Assembly (NCBI GenBank): GCA_902569615.1
Contig: CACFUX010000009.1
Coordinates: 1 to 44,126 of the forward strand
Source: an uncultured Pelagibacteraceae bacterium
GTDB taxonomy: Bacteria > Pseudomonadota > Alphaproteobacteria > Pelagibacterales > Pelagibacteraceae
Direction of reading: 5' to 3'
Length of the DNA: 44,126 bases
This document shows positions 1 through 9,650 of the stretch, piece after piece. Under the pieces are notes generated by a model. That model had not been told where the DNA came from, did no database searches, and was given only the letters and a program-made list of their open reading frames with translations. Position 1 is the first letter of the stretch. Each line of letters begins with the position of its first letter. Made by a program: the position numbers and the translations under genes.

Positions 1-1709
1 AAAATAAATTATTAAAAATTATTAAAAACGCCGAAAAAGCAAATTTAATAATTTTACCTGATAATTTAGACTCCATAAATGTAGACAGTACACCGCCAAA
101 TATTAATTTTGACTTGTCAACAAATGCTGCCATGGTTTTATCTAAGCCTAACAAAAAATCTCCCGAAGATGTGTCAAAAATTTTATTAGATGCCATTAAA
201 AATGAAGATAGTTTTATTGAGAAAATTGTTTTTGCTAAACCAGGTTTTATGAACATAAAATTTAAAAATAATTACTGGAACAATTTTGTTAAGAGTCTAA
301 TAGAAAATCCATTAAATTATGGATCGTTAAATAAAAACAAAAAAAAATATTTAGTAGAGTTTGTTTCAGCTAATCCTACTGGGCCTTTACATGTTGGTCA
401 TTGTAGAGGAGCTATATTAGGCGATGTTATATCAAATATTTTAAAATTTAATAATAATACTGTTGAAAAAGAATATTACGTAAATGACTATGGTAATCAA
501 ATTTCTTATTTTGTTCATTCTGTTTATTTAAGAATAAGAGAAAAGTTAAATAATGAAAAATTTCCCAATGATAACCCTGATTTATATCCTGGTGATTACT
601 TAATCGATATAGCTGATAATATAATAAAAAATAATAAAAATTTAAAATTTGAAAATTTTGATACTATTAAAGATAAATTAAAAGAAATATCTGTAAATGA
701 ATCTTTAAATTTAATTAAGAAGAACTTAAATGATTTGGGGATTAAACATGATAATTTCGTTAGCGAAACAAACATTGTAAAAAAAAATGAAGTTGAAAAA
801 GTTATTGAAAAACTTAAAAAGTCAAATCATGTGTATAAAGGCAAGATTAAAGCTCCTGAAGGCGAAGACTCAAAAAATTGGAAGGAAAGAGAACAACTAT
901 TGTTCAGGTCAACTGACTTCGGAGATGACAAAGATAGAGCATTGCAAAAGAATGATTTGAGCTGGACTTACTTTGCAAGTGATGTTGCTTATCACAATAC
1001 AAAAGTAGATAGAAAATTTGACAAATTAATAAATATTCTTGGAGCTGATCATGCTGGTTACATTAAAAGAATTACTTCAGTCGTTGAAGCTATTTCTGGA
1101 GACAAAAATAAATTGTCTTGTAAAGTTAGCCAACTTGTAAAATTAATTAAAGACGGAAAACCTTTTAAAATGTCAAAAAGAAAAGGGGATTATATAACTG
1201 TCGATGACTTAATAAATGAAGTCGGAAAAGATGCTGCTCGTTTTATAATGTTAAGTAGAAGTAATGATGTAGAGCTTGATTTTGATTTTTCTAAAATAAA
1301 AGAGAAGTCCAAAGATAATCCGCTTTACTATGTCCAATATTGTTACGCAAGAATTAGTTCTGTTTTCAGAAATATTAATTTAAATATTAGTGATAATTTA
1401 AAAATTAAAAATTATAATTTTAGTTATACTGATGATGAAATTAAAATAATGAAAAAAATTTCTGAATGGCCTAGGTGTTTAAACGTTTCTGCAAATAAAC
1501 TAGAACCGCATAGAATTCCAGTTTATTTATACGAGCTATCTTCTGAATTTCACTCTTATTGGAATAAAGGAAAAGACGATGTAACAAAAAGATTTATAAC
1601 AAAGGACCATAAAATTTCAGACGATAAATTAGTATTTTTAAAAATAATTTCAATTGTTATAAAAACTGGTATGGATATCTTAGGAGTAAATACTCCTGAG
1701 AAAATGTAA
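1..1709 (+). CDS. argS: arginyl-tRNA synthetase, 5' end missing
   Basis: This class I aminoacyl-tRNA synthetase attaches arginine to tRNA-Arg in the cytoplasm. The frame is open from base 3 with no upstream stop, and its first codons (reading NKLLKIIKNAEK) match the N-terminal additional domain of ArgS, so the gene runs off the left edge. The TTG at 114 lies inside that conserved domain and is not the start. The HIGH-type motif is seen as LHVGHCRGA near base 390. The KMSKS-type loop is KMSKRKG near base 1168. A helical anticodon-binding domain ends in GVNTPEKM. The stop overlaps the next start in a TAATG arrangement, so the two genes are translationally coupled. The identification is secure; only the missing 5' end is uncertain. 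Confidence 0.97.
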   Translation, partial: NKLLKIIKNAEKANLIILPDNLDSINVDSTPPNINFDLSTNAAMVLSKPNKKSPEDVSKILLDAIKNEDSFIEKIVFAKPGFMNIKFKNNYWNNFVKSLIENPLNYGSLNKNKKKYLVEFVSANPTGPLHVGHCRGAILGDVISNILKFNNNTVEKEYYVNDYGNQISYFVHSVYLRIREKLNNEKFPNDNPDLYPGDYLIDIADNIIKNNKNLKFENFDTIKDKLKEISVNESLNLIKKNLNDLGIKHDNFVSETNIVKKNEVEKVIEKLKKSNHVYKGKIKAPEGEDSKNWKEREQLLFRSTDFGDDKDRALQKNDLSWTYFASDVAYHNTKVDRKFDKLINILGADHAGYIKRITSVVEAISGDKNKLSCKVSQLVKLIKDGKPFKMSKRKGDYITVDDLINEVGKDAARFIMLSRSNDVELDFDFSKIKEKSKDNPLYYVQYCYARISSVFRNINLNISDNLKIKNYNFSYTDDEIKIMKKISEWPRCLNVSANKLEPHRIPVYLYELSSEFHSYWNKGKDDVTKRFITKDHKISDDKLVFLKIISIVIKTGMDILGVNTPEKM

Positions 1710-1969
1710 TGATAAAAGAGCTAAAGTATGTTTTTTATGTAGCTGTAATATTGATTTTTCTATTTCTGGTTTTTAAATATTATTTTTCTGATGATCATAA
1801 AAAGAAATTCTTCAGATCATTAAGTAATATAGACAATAAAATATTAAATTATTCTAATGATCTAATAATACTTAATAATGATACTTCAAATATTGTTGAG
1901 TATGTTGAATATCAAAAAAACAATAATAAAAAAAAATATCATTTTTGGAAATTATTAAATAATGATTAA
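1709..1969 (+). CDS. small single-pass membrane protein between argS and nagZ
   Basis: This is an 86-residue protein of unknown function. Residues 7-27 form one strongly hydrophobic helix, followed by a short Lys/Asn/Asp-rich tail that would face the periplasm if the N terminus is cytoplasmic. It overlaps argS by 1 nt and nagZ by 8 nt, which supports it being translated. Many alphaproteobacteria carry a longer membrane-anchored SPOR-domain protein at this position between argS and nagZ. Here I see the anchor but no SPOR fold, so it may be a shortened remnant or an unrelated small protein. No function is assigned. Confidence 0.75.
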   Translation: MIKELKYVFYVAVILIFLFLVFKYYFSDDHKKKFFRSLSNIDNKILNYSNDLIILNNDTSNIVEYVEYQKNNNKKKYHFWKLLNND

Positions 1970-2912
1970 CCTAAGACGATCATTTATAGTAGGTATTAAA
2001 GGTCAAAATTTGTCCAATAAAGAAGCTGCTTTTTTAAAAAAGTATAAGCCCTGGGGTGTAATATTATTTTCCAGAAATATAAAATCAATCAGTCAAACAC
2101 AAAAACTTACCTCGGATATAAAAAAAATTTTAAGAGACAAGCATTATCCTATATTGATAGACCAAGAGGGCGGAAAAGTATCCAGATTAAAAAGATTTAT
2201 TGATACATCTCAATTTTCATCTGAATTTTTTAATAAACTTTATATTAAAGATAAAAGAAAATTTTACAGTTATTATAATGTATATATCAATCAAATTAGT
2301 TATTTATTAAACTTATTAGGTATAAATATTAATACCGTACCAGTATTAGACGTAAGGAGATCTAAAAGTAATAAAATAATAGGAAGTAGGGCCTATTCCT
2401 CAAACCCAACAAATGTTTCAAATATTGGAAAATATTGCATAGAAAAGTTTCATCAAAATGGTATTGCTACAGTAATAAAGCATATTCCGGGTCATGGTTT
2501 AGCAAAAGCTGATAGCCACAAAAAACTACCTATAATTAAACAAAATATTAAACAACTAAATAAAATTGACTTTTATCCATTTAAAAATCAAAATTCATAT
2601 TTAGCCATGACCGCACATATATTGTATAAATCAATCGATAATAAATATTCAGCAACACACTCACCCAAAATTATTAAAATAATTAGAAACAAAATTGGTT
2701 ATAAGAACCTCATTATGACTGACGATATTTCAATGAAGGCTTTAAAATTAGGTATATCTAAGAATACAACTCAAGCTTTTAAAGCTGGTTGTAATTTAGT
2801 TTTGCATTGTAATGGCAATTATAAGGAAATGCTTGATGTAGCTGAAAATTCACCGAAGGTTGATGAATTTATAATAAAAAAAACATCGCAATTAATAAAT
2901 ATAATTAGATAA
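1962..2912 (+). CDS. nagZ: beta-N-acetylglucosaminidase, glycoside hydrolase family 3
   Basis: NagZ removes N-acetylglucosamine from anhydro-muropeptides during peptidoglycan recycling in the cytoplasm. The 316-residue length is usual for the single-domain bacterial enzyme. The visible family motifs are IDQEGGKVSRLKRF at residues 66-79, KHIPGHG at 173-179 followed by the DSH loop (His186) that acts as acid/base in NagZ-type GH3 enzymes, and TDDISMKAL with the nucleophile Asp254. There is no signal peptide, which agrees with a cytoplasmic recycling role. It overlaps the preceding small gene by 8 nt and precedes scpA by 7 nt, matching the usual alphaproteobacterial order nagZ-scpA-scpB. Confidence 0.95.
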   Translation: MINLRRSFIVGIKGQNLSNKEAAFLKKYKPWGVILFSRNIKSISQTQKLTSDIKKILRDKHYPILIDQEGGKVSRLKRFIDTSQFSSEFFNKLYIKDKRKFYSYYNVYINQISYLLNLLGININTVPVLDVRRSKSNKIIGSRAYSSNPTNVSNIGKYCIEKFHQNGIATVIKHIPGHGLAKADSHKKLPIIKQNIKQLNKIDFYPFKNQNSYLAMTAHILYKSIDNKYSATHSPKIIKIIRNKIGYKNLIMTDDISMKALKLGISKNTTQAFKAGCNLVLHCNGNYKEMLDVAENSPKVDEFIIKKTSQLINIIR

Positions 2913-2919
2913 TAGCAAT

Positions 2920-3654
2920 ATGAATGATTCTCGAGTTTTTAACGTAGATTTAAATAACTTTAATGGACCTTTAGAAGTTTTGCTAGATTTAGCAAAATCT
3001 CAAAAAGTTGATTTGGAAAAAATATCAATAACATTGCTTGTCGATCAATTTCTTGATTTTATCAAATCTGAAAAAAATATTAACTTAGATCTAGCGTCAG
3101 AATACCTATTAATGGCTACGTGGCTTACTTATTTAAAGTCTAAACTATTATTACCTGAAAGTGATGAAGAAGAATTTAAAGCCCTCGAGGTAGCTGAGAA
3201 ACTAAAATTACAATTAAAAAAATTAGAACTTATTCGTTTATTGTCAGATCAAATGCTTAAAAGGAAAAGATTGGGAAAAGATGTTTTTATGAGAGGAATT
3301 AAAGGAAAGTTTAAATCAATTTATAATACAAAATATTCACTTACGTTATTTGAAATATTAAAAACTTACTCATCAATAATAATGACTAGAGACTTTCAGA
3401 AAATGAACATTCCTAGGTTACCTGTTTTTACTACTGAAGAAGGCATTCAAAGAATTAAAGAGTTTTTTGGCAATTTATCTGATTGGAAAAATATTGATGA
3501 ACTACTACCAATAAATTTTTCTGATAAAAACAATCTTCGAAGGACAGGTAAAGCTGGTATCTTTTCAGGAAGTCTAGAGCTTGCTAAAGAAGGAAATATA
3601 TCAATCAAACAAAATAATTTGTTTGATGATATTTATATTAAAGAAAATAAATGA
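2920..3654 (+). CDS. scpA: segregation and condensation protein A (kleisin)
   Basis: ScpA is the kleisin subunit that bridges the heads of the SMC dimer and works with ScpB in chromosome condensation and segregation. The N terminus holds the family signature FNGPLEVLLDLAKSQKVDL at residues 14-32, which forms the helix that contacts the SMC neck. It is followed by the LASEYLLMATWLTYLKSKLLLP block. The 244-residue length is normal. The stop overlaps the scpB start by 4 nt (ATGA), a typical arrangement for the obligate partner. No smc gene is in this window. Confidence 0.94.
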   Translation: MNDSRVFNVDLNNFNGPLEVLLDLAKSQKVDLEKISITLLVDQFLDFIKSEKNINLDLASEYLLMATWLTYLKSKLLLPESDEEEFKALEVAEKLKLQLKKLELIRLLSDQMLKRKRLGKDVFMRGIKGKFKSIYNTKYSLTLFEILKTYSSIIMTRDFQKMNIPRLPVFTTEEGIQRIKEFFGNLSDWKNIDELLPINFSDKNNLRRTGKAGIFSGSLELAKEGNISIKQNNLFDDIYIKENK

Positions 3655-4343
3655 AGAAAATGAAAAAAAATAACATTGTTAATTTTCCTTCATCATTAAG
3701 TGAGGGAGAAAAAGAAATTGAAGCAATTTTGTTTGCTGCTGCTGAACCTTTAGATGTTAGCACGATCGAAGAAAAAGTACAAAAAAAAGTTAATGTTCTC
3801 AATATTTTAAATAAATTACAAAATCTATATAAAAATAGAGGAATAAATTTAGTATGCATTTCAAAAAAATGGTCTTTTAGAACTTCTGAAAGTCTTGGAA
3901 AGTTAATGGCTGAACAAAAAACGGTAGAAAAAAAATTATCAAAAGCTGCTGTAGAGACGCTTTCTATAATAGTTTATCACCAACCTGTTACAAGAGCTGA
4001 GATTGAAGAAATACGTGGTGTAGCTTTTGGAACTAATACACTTGAAATATTAATGGAATTGAATTGGGTTCGTCCACAGGGTAGAAAAGATGTACCTGGT
4101 AAGCCAATACAGTATGGAACTACTGATGATTTTTTAAGTCATTTTAATTTACAAAAATTGTCAGATCTGCCAACTATAGAAGAACTAGGATCTGCTGGCT
4201 TGATTGATACAAGCAGTGTAGATTCTAAAATATTTGGTACCGGAAAATTCTATAAGGAAAAGCAAGACGAAAAAAAGGAAAATATTTACTCTGATATTGA
4301 CGAAATGCTAAGTAGTAGCCTTAAAAATGATGATGATAATTAA
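3651..4343 (+). CDS. scpB: segregation and condensation protein B
   Basis: ScpB dimerises through winged-helix domains and binds the ScpA linker to complete the SMC-ScpAB condensin. The two winged-helix units occupy roughly residues 18-95 and 95-175. The second contains the diagnostic stretch LSIIVYHQPVTRAEIEEIRG and the segment RPQGRKDVPGKPIQYGTT. A low-complexity acidic C-terminal tail of about 50 residues follows. The first ATG at 3651 overlaps scpA by 4 nt. A second ATG, three codons downstream, is also possible and would shorten the protein by three residues. Confidence 0.93.
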   Translation: MKKMKKNNIVNFPSSLSEGEKEIEAILFAAAEPLDVSTIEEKVQKKVNVLNILNKLQNLYKNRGINLVCISKKWSFRTSESLGKLMAEQKTVEKKLSKAAVETLSIIVYHQPVTRAEIEEIRGVAFGTNTLEILMELNWVRPQGRKDVPGKPIQYGTTDDFLSHFNLQKLSDLPTIEELGSAGLIDTSSVDSKIFGTGKFYKEKQDEKKENIYSDIDEMLSSSLKNDDDN

Positions 4344-4385
4344 AATTATCTTTAATTATTAAATAATTATGTTTATAACATCATT

Positions 4386-4583
4386 ATGAGTATAGGATTT
4401 TGGCAAATTGCAATTGTAGTAATCTTAGTAGTTCTTCTATTTGGTAGAGGAAAAATCTCTGGTTTAATGGGGGACGTAGCTAAAGGGATAAAAAGTTTTA
4501 AAAAAGGTATGTCTTCTGACGTAAATAATGAAGATGAAACAAAAAATATCTCTGAAAATCAAGATATAGATAAAAAAGAGTAG
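4386..4583 (+). CDS. tatA: twin-arginine translocase subunit TatA
   Basis: TatA oligomerises in the inner membrane to form the passage for folded proteins carrying twin-arginine signals. The 65-residue protein has one N-terminal transmembrane helix (residues 4-20), the FGRGKI hinge, an amphipathic helix with the conserved Gly and Phe in [10 protein letters not shown], and an acidic tail, all typical. It begins the tatA-tatB-tatC cluster, with 5 nt before tatB. The 42-nt gap after scpB is short, so it may belong to the same transcript. At least one plausible Tat client, the M48 protease at 18588-19415, is in this window. Confidence 0.93.
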   Translation: MSIGFWQIAIVVILVVLLFGRGKISGLMGDVAKGIKSFKKGMSSDVNNEDETKNISENQDIDKKE

Positions 4584-4588
4584 TTCAA

Positions 4589-4825
4589 ATGCCAACAATT
4601 GGCTGGTTTGAAATTTTAATAATAGTCGCAATAGCAATCATCGTTGTGGGTCCAAAAGATTTTCCAATAATGTTAAAAAAAGTTGGATCGTGGGTAGGAT
4701 CAATTAAAAAATATATCAGTAACGTTCAAAACGAAGTTAGTTCAATAAGTAAAGAAACTTTTGATGCTGATGAAAATGAAAATACTAAAAATAAAGATAC
4801 AAAGGTAAATAATGACCAAAAATGA
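4589..4825 (+). CDS. tatB: Sec-independent translocase subunit TatB
   Basis: TatB pairs with TatC in the receptor complex that first binds twin-arginine signal peptides. The 78-residue protein shows the short hydrophobic helix at residues 5-21, the conserved VVGPKDFP hinge, and an amphipathic helix running through KKVGSWVGSIKKYISNVQ. It is shorter than most TatB proteins, which often exceed 120 residues, in keeping with a reduced genome. The hinge sequence distinguishes it from TatA. It overlaps tatC by 14 nt. Confidence 0.92.
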   Translation: MPTIGWFEILIIVAIAIIVVGPKDFPIMLKKVGSWVGSIKKYISNVQNEVSSISKETFDADENENTKNKDTKVNNDQK

Positions 4826-5585
4826 AAGTGAGCATGGTTTTTTTAGTCATTTAGTTGAGCTTAGAAAAAGATTAATTCATTCCTTAATTTTTTTAGCTCT
4901 CCTATTTATAATTTGCTATTATTTTTCAGAATATATTTATGGCTTTCTTGTTGATCCATACGCTCAGGCAGTTAAAGATGACGATATAGATCGAAGATTA
5001 ATTTTTACAGCTCTCCAAGAAACTTTTTTAACATATTTAAAAGTTTCATTTTTTGCTGCTTTTTTTTTTACAAGTCCATACATTTTAATTCAATTATGGA
5101 AGTTTATTGCTCCTGGACTTTATGAAGATGAAAAAACTGCAATAATGCCTTATTTAGTTATAACTCCAATTTTATTTTTATTAGGAGGAATGCTTGTTTA
5201 TTATTTAATCATGCCACTAGCAATTAAGTTTTTTCTTTCATTTGAAAGCGTAGGATTAAGTACAAGTCTACCAATTCAACTAGAAGCAAAAGTAAATGAG
5301 TATTTATCTCTTGTCATGAAATTAATTTTTGCTTTTGGATTGAGCTTTCAGTTGCCAGTTGTTTTAAGTCTTCTAGCAAGAATAGGAGTTGTCGATTCAC
5401 AATTTTTGAAAGAAAGAAGAAAATATGTAGTAGTTATTATTTTTGCAGCTGCAGCTATTTTAACACCACCTGATCCAGTAACACAAATAGGTTTGGCAAT
5501 ACCATTATTATTTTTATATGAATTATCTATTATATCAGTAAAACTTATAGAAAAGAAATCTAAAGAAAAAAATGCACAATATTAA
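4812..5585 (+). CDS. tatC: twin-arginine translocase subunit TatC
   Basis: TatC is the multi-spanning core of the Tat receptor and recognises the RR motif of substrates. The sequence has the conserved N-terminal cytoplasmic segment HLVELRKRL (residues 12-20), whose Glu and Arg residues contact signal peptides. Six hydrophobic helices follow, with the conserved [16 protein letters not shown] and [17 protein letters not shown] blocks. The 257-residue length is standard. The gene overlaps tatB by 14 nt and serS by 14 nt, so the four genes are probably co-translated from one mRNA. Confidence 0.96.
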   Translation: MTKNESEHGFFSHLVELRKRLIHSLIFLALLFIICYYFSEYIYGFLVDPYAQAVKDDDIDRRLIFTALQETFLTYLKVSFFAAFFFTSPYILIQLWKFIAPGLYEDEKTAIMPYLVITPILFLLGGMLVYYLIMPLAIKFFLSFESVGLSTSLPIQLEAKVNEYLSLVMKLIFAFGLSFQLPVVLSLLARIGVVDSQFLKERRKYVVVIIFAAAAILTPPDPVTQIGLAIPLLFLYELSIISVKLIEKKSKEKNAQY

Positions 5586-6831
5586 AGATATAAGAGCTAA
5601 CTTTGATAAGTTTACAAAAAAAATTAAGTCAAGAAATGTTGATATTAATTTAGGTGAAGTATTAGAGCTTGATAGTAAAAATAGAACTTTGATACAAGAA
5701 AAAGAGTCTTTTGAAAAAGAAAAAAAAGATATTTCTAAAAAAAAAGATAAATCATTATTTGAAAAATCAAAAAAAATTTCAGAAAAAATCGTTTCAATAA
5801 GCAAAAAGCAAGTTGATGTTAAAAATAAGCTGGAAAATATATTATCATCAATTCCCAATATACCTTTAGAAGATGTTCCTGTAGGATTAGATGAAAGTCA
5901 AAATAAAGAAATAAAAAAATTTGGTGTAGTTAGAAGTTTTGATTTTAAAGTCAAATCTCATTATGAATTGGGTGATAATTTAAAAATGTTAGATTTTGAA
6001 CTTGCGACCAAAACATCAGGAGCAAGATTTGTTTTTGTTAAAGATAAACTTGCAATGCTTGAAAGAGCAATTTCAAACTTTATGCTAGATATACATATTA
6101 AAGAAAACGGTTACACTGAAATATCGCCACCGATAATTGCAAATGATTTATCTATGTTTGGAACTGGACAATTACCTAAGTTTGAAAATGACCAGTTTGA
6201 ATTAAAAATTGATGAATCAAGTGGTAGAAAATTTTTAATACCAACAGCAGAGGTTATTCTTACAAATATGGTTAGAGATCAAATTCTGAACATTAAAGAT
6301 TTACCACTAAGGTTTGTTGCTTTAACTCCATGTTTCAGAAAAGAAGCTGGAAGCTATGGTAAAGACACAAAGGGTATGATTAGGCAACATCAATTTTATA
6401 AGGTTGAGCTTGTGAGTGTTGTTGAAAATTCTAAATGTTTAGATGAGCTAGAAAGAATGACTAATTCAGCAACTTCAATATTAGATAAATTAAATCTTCC
6501 TTATAGAAAAATCATTTTATCAACTGGCGATATGGGATTTAGTGCTGAAAAAACTTATGATATTGAAGTATGGTTGCCATCAGAAAACAAGTATAGAGAA
6601 ATATCTAGTTGCTCATCATGTGGATCTTTTCAAGCAAGAAGAATGAAAGCTAGATATAAAAATAATAATAATGAAAATGAATTTGTTGGCACTCTAAATG
6701 GAAGCGGATTAGCTGTAGGTAGAACATTAATATCAATAATGGAAAATTATCAAAATTCAGATGGATCAATAACTATTCCCGAACCATTAAGACCTTACAT
6801 GAATAACTTAGAAAAAATTTCAAATAATTAG
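5572..6831 (+). CDS. serS: seryl-tRNA synthetase
   Basis: This class II synthetase charges tRNA-Ser and, through Ser-tRNA-Sec, selenocysteine tRNA where that exists. The N-terminal helical hairpin (about residues 25-100, very Lys/Glu rich) is the coiled coil that grips the long variable arm of tRNA-Ser. Motif 2 is seen as [21 protein letters not shown] and motif 3 as [19 protein letters not shown] near the C terminus. The 419-residue length is normal. Its cognate tRNA-Ser(UGA) lies at 22437-22526 in this window. A 54-nt gap then separates it from yajC. Confidence 0.97.
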   Translation: MHNIKDIRANFDKFTKKIKSRNVDINLGEVLELDSKNRTLIQEKESFEKEKKDISKKKDKSLFEKSKKISEKIVSISKKQVDVKNKLENILSSIPNIPLEDVPVGLDESQNKEIKKFGVVRSFDFKVKSHYELGDNLKMLDFELATKTSGARFVFVKDKLAMLERAISNFMLDIHIKENGYTEISPPIIANDLSMFGTGQLPKFENDQFELKIDESSGRKFLIPTAEVILTNMVRDQILNIKDLPLRFVALTPCFRKEAGSYGKDTKGMIRQHQFYKVELVSVVENSKCLDELERMTNSATSILDKLNLPYRKIILSTGDMGFSAEKTYDIEVWLPSENKYREISSCSSCGSFQARRMKARYKNNNNENEFVGTLNGSGLAVGRTLISIMENYQNSDGSITIPEPLRPYMNNLEKISNN

Positions 6832-6885
6832 AGTTGTTTTAATTTTCTAGATAGTATAAAAAACCTTTAAATTATTGAGGATATT

Positions 6886-7173
6886 ATGTCAGGATCAGGA
6901 ATTGGACAATTTATACCACTAATACTTATATTTGTAATTTTTTACTTTTTTTTAATTAGACCTCAGCAAAAAAAAGTTAAGGAACATAAGCTAATGGTAG
7001 AAAATTTAAAAAGAGGAGATAAAGTTGTAACTTCAGGTGGTATAGTTGGATCAATCGAGAGAGTAATTGATAATGATAAAGTTGAAGTACTAATATCTGA
7101 TAGTGTAAAAGTTGAAATAATTAAATCAACAGGAATTCAGGCATTAATAAGTAATACAGAAACAAAAAAATAA
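6886..7173 (+). CDS. yajC: Sec translocase accessory subunit YajC
   Basis: YajC is a small membrane protein that associates with SecDF and the SecYEG channel. The 95-residue protein has one helix (residues 8-24) ending in the family signature FYFFLIRPQQKK, then a beta-rich domain with RGDKVVTSGGIVG. A GAGG Shine-Dalgarno-like element sits about 9 nt before the ATG, one of the clearer ones in the window. A TATAAA at 6855-6860 could serve as a -10 element. It starts the conserved yajC-secD-secF set, with 12 nt before secD. Confidence 0.95.
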   Translation: MSGSGIGQFIPLILIFVIFYFFLIRPQQKKVKEHKLMVENLKRGDKVVTSGGIVGSIERVIDNDKVEVLISDSVKVEIIKSTGIQALISNTETKK

Positions 7174-7185
7174 CATTAAATTTAA

Positions 7186-8742
7186 GTGTTATACTTTTCA
7201 AAATTAAAAATAATATCAGTTTTAATAATAACCCTCATTCTATCTTATTTTGCTTTATCAAATTTTTTTAAAAGTGATGATGAACTTTTTAGTAGAAATA
7301 TTAACTTAGGTCTTGATTTACAAGGTGGTTCGTACCTTCTATTAGAAATTGATAATTCTCCAGTTATAGAAAAAGAAGTTCAAAATAAATTAATTCAAAT
7401 TAAAAAATTTTTGAAAACTGAGGAGTTATTTTACAGAAATATTTTTATTAAAGAAAACAAAGTAATAAAAATAGATTTAGATGAAAATAATATTGAAAAA
7501 GTAATCTTATTATTTGAAGGAAAAGAAAGTAAAATTAATCCATATATTGATCAGTTTAAATCTAACCAATTTGATGTTCTAAAAAATTTAAATTCAATTG
7601 AGCTTTCCTATTCAAAATACGGATTGATACAAATTAAAACTGCTTCACAAAATCAAGCCATTGAAATTGTTAGAAGAAGAGTTGATGAAATAGGTACAAA
7701 TGAACCCAATATTCTTAAAAGAGGAAATGATAGAATTTTAGTTGAATTACCTGGCCTAGACAATCCTGATAGAATTAAATCACTTCTTGGAAAAACAGCT
7801 AATCTTACTTTTCGATTTGTAACTCAAACTGAAGAAGAAAGTTTTGGAACGGAAAAATTGATGTATCAAGACGGATCAGGAGAGGCAATAGTAAGTAAAA
7901 GAATAATTTTAAGTGGTGATAATCTTGTTGATGCTCAACCACGAATGGATACTCAAGTAAATGAAACTGTAGTTACTTTTAATTTAGATAGAGTAGGTTC
8001 AAAAAAATTTGCAAAAGCTACATCAACAGGCGTTGGTAAAAATTTAGCTATTATATTAGATGGCAAAATTATTAGTGCACCAAATATTCGAGAGCCAATT
8101 ATTGGTGGTTCTGGACAAATTACTGGAAACTTTACGTTTCAATCAGCTACAGATTTAGCTTTATTACTAAGGTCAGGAGCTTTACCTGCTCCACTAAAAA
8201 TTATTGAAGAAAGAACTGTAGGTCCTGATCTAGGTCAAGACTCAATTAATGCAGGTATATTATCTTTATTTATTGGTTTTATTTTAGTTGTTTTTTTTAT
8301 GATATTTAAATACAAAATATTTGGAATTATAGCCAATCTAACGCTTATAGCTAATTTACTCATATTAATTGGAATCCTAACTGCATTTGAGGCTACCTTA
8401 ACACTTCCTGGTATAGCAGGAATAATTTTAACTGTTGGTATGGCAGTTGATGCGAATGTTTTGATTTTTGAAAGGATTAAAGAGGAAATTAAAAGTGAAA
8501 ATAACAAAATAATAGCTTTTGATAGTGGTTATATAAAATCTAGAACTACCATTTTAGATGCAAATATAACAACTTTAATTGCAGCAATAATTTTATTCAT
8601 ACTTGGTTCTGGCCCAGTTAAAGGATTTGCTTTAACACTAGGTGTAGGAATATTAACAACATTATTTACTGTGTACTTTATTGCAAGGTTACTTACAGCT
8701 TTATATGTGATTAAGAATAAAAATAAGGAAAAATTGATATAA
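7186..8742 (+). CDS. secD: protein translocase subunit SecD
   Basis: SecD uses proton flow to help pull secreted proteins out of the SecYEG channel on the periplasmic side. The 518-residue protein starts with GTG, which fits the position of the first transmembrane helix (residues 7-25). The following motif is LGLDLQGGSYLLLEID. A large periplasmic head then spans about residues 40-330, and five more helices end the protein. The helix 4 motif GMAVDANVLIFERIKEE carries the conserved Asp of the proton path. It overlaps secF by 1 nt in a TAATG junction. Confidence 0.96.
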   Translation: MLYFSKLKIISVLIITLILSYFALSNFFKSDDELFSRNINLGLDLQGGSYLLLEIDNSPVIEKEVQNKLIQIKKFLKTEELFYRNIFIKENKVIKIDLDENNIEKVILLFEGKESKINPYIDQFKSNQFDVLKNLNSIELSYSKYGLIQIKTASQNQAIEIVRRRVDEIGTNEPNILKRGNDRILVELPGLDNPDRIKSLLGKTANLTFRFVTQTEEESFGTEKLMYQDGSGEAIVSKRIILSGDNLVDAQPRMDTQVNETVVTFNLDRVGSKKFAKATSTGVGKNLAIILDGKIISAPNIREPIIGGSGQITGNFTFQSATDLALLLRSGALPAPLKIIEERTVGPDLGQDSINAGILSLFIGFILVVFFMIFKYKIFGIIANLTLIANLLILIGILTAFEATLTLPGIAGIILTVGMAVDANVLIFERIKEEIKSENNKIIAFDSGYIKSRTTILDANITTLIAAIILFILGSGPVKGFALTLGVGILTTLFTVYFIARLLTALYVIKNKNKEKLI

Positions 8743-9641
8743 TGAGCACAAATATTCCATTTAATAAATTCTATAAACTTTTTAATTTAATATCCTTAAC
8801 TTTGATTGCATTGTCGATAATTTTATTAATTTTTAAAGGTTTAAATTTTGGTATTGATTTTAAAGGTGGAACATTAATTGAACTTAGAACTTTAGATAAA
8901 AATATTACAATAACAGAGTTAAGAAAGTCGTTTAATAAACTAAACCTTGGCGATGTCAGCGTTAAAAAATTTGGAAAAGATAATGATTTTGTTATTAAAT
9001 TTGAAAAAAAACAATCTGTAGAAGAGAATTTTATTAAAAATTTAAAAAATGATCTAACTAATAATATTGGTAATGTATTTGAATTTAGAAGAGTTGAAAG
9101 TGTAGGTCCAAAAGTTAGTACTGAGTTATTAAAATCTGGAGTTATAGCGATTGGCTTATCATTAGGTGCGATGCTAATTTATATATGGATCAGATTTGAA
9201 TGGCAATTCAGTTTGGGTGCTATATTAGCATTGTTTCATGACGTTGTTATTACATTGGGTTTCTTTTCATTGTTTAGTCTTGAAATAAATTTATCTATAG
9301 TTGCAGCAGTTTTAACAATAGTTGGATATTCTATGAATGATACTGTGGTAATTTTTGATCGGGTAAGAGAAAATCTTAAAAAATATTCAGATATTAAAAT
9401 TAACGAATTAACAAATATTTCAATTAATGAAACACTATCTAGAACAATAATTACCTCTATAACTACACTTTTAGCTTTACTATCTATATTTATTTTTGGT
9501 GGAGCTATATTAAAAGGTTTTTCTTTTGCTATGATATTAGGTGTAATTATTGGTACTTATTCATCAATATACATAGCTAACCCAGTTTTAATAAGATTAA
9601 ATGTTTCCCAAAAAACTATATTAAAAGAAGATAAAGAGTAA
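8742..9641 (+). CDS. secF: protein translocase subunit SecF
   Basis: SecF forms the heterodimer with SecD that supports late steps of Sec export. The 299-residue sequence has the first helix at about residues 15-31, the motif FGIDFKGGTLIEL, a short periplasmic domain, then five helices. These include VGYSMNDTVVIFDRVREN, the counterpart of the SecD helix 4 motif. The start overlaps the secD stop. The gene ends only 9 nt from the end of the convergent minus-strand gene, and I see no clear terminator in that space. Confidence 0.96.
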   Translation: MSTNIPFNKFYKLFNLISLTLIALSIILLIFKGLNFGIDFKGGTLIELRTLDKNITITELRKSFNKLNLGDVSVKKFGKDNDFVIKFEKKQSVEENFIKNLKNDLTNNIGNVFEFRRVESVGPKVSTELLKSGVIAIGLSLGAMLIYIWIRFEWQFSLGAILALFHDVVITLGFFSLFSLEINLSIVAAVLTIVGYSMNDTVVIFDRVRENLKKYSDIKINELTNISINETLSRTIITSITTLLALLSIFIFGGAILKGFSFAMILGVIIGTYSSIYIANPVLIRLNVSQKTILKEDKE

Positions 9642-9650
9642 AAGTGTAAA

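Noticed and set aside
114..116. TTG at 114 as the start of argS.
   Set aside because: The conserved N-terminal domain of ArgS continues upstream in frame to the window edge without a stop.
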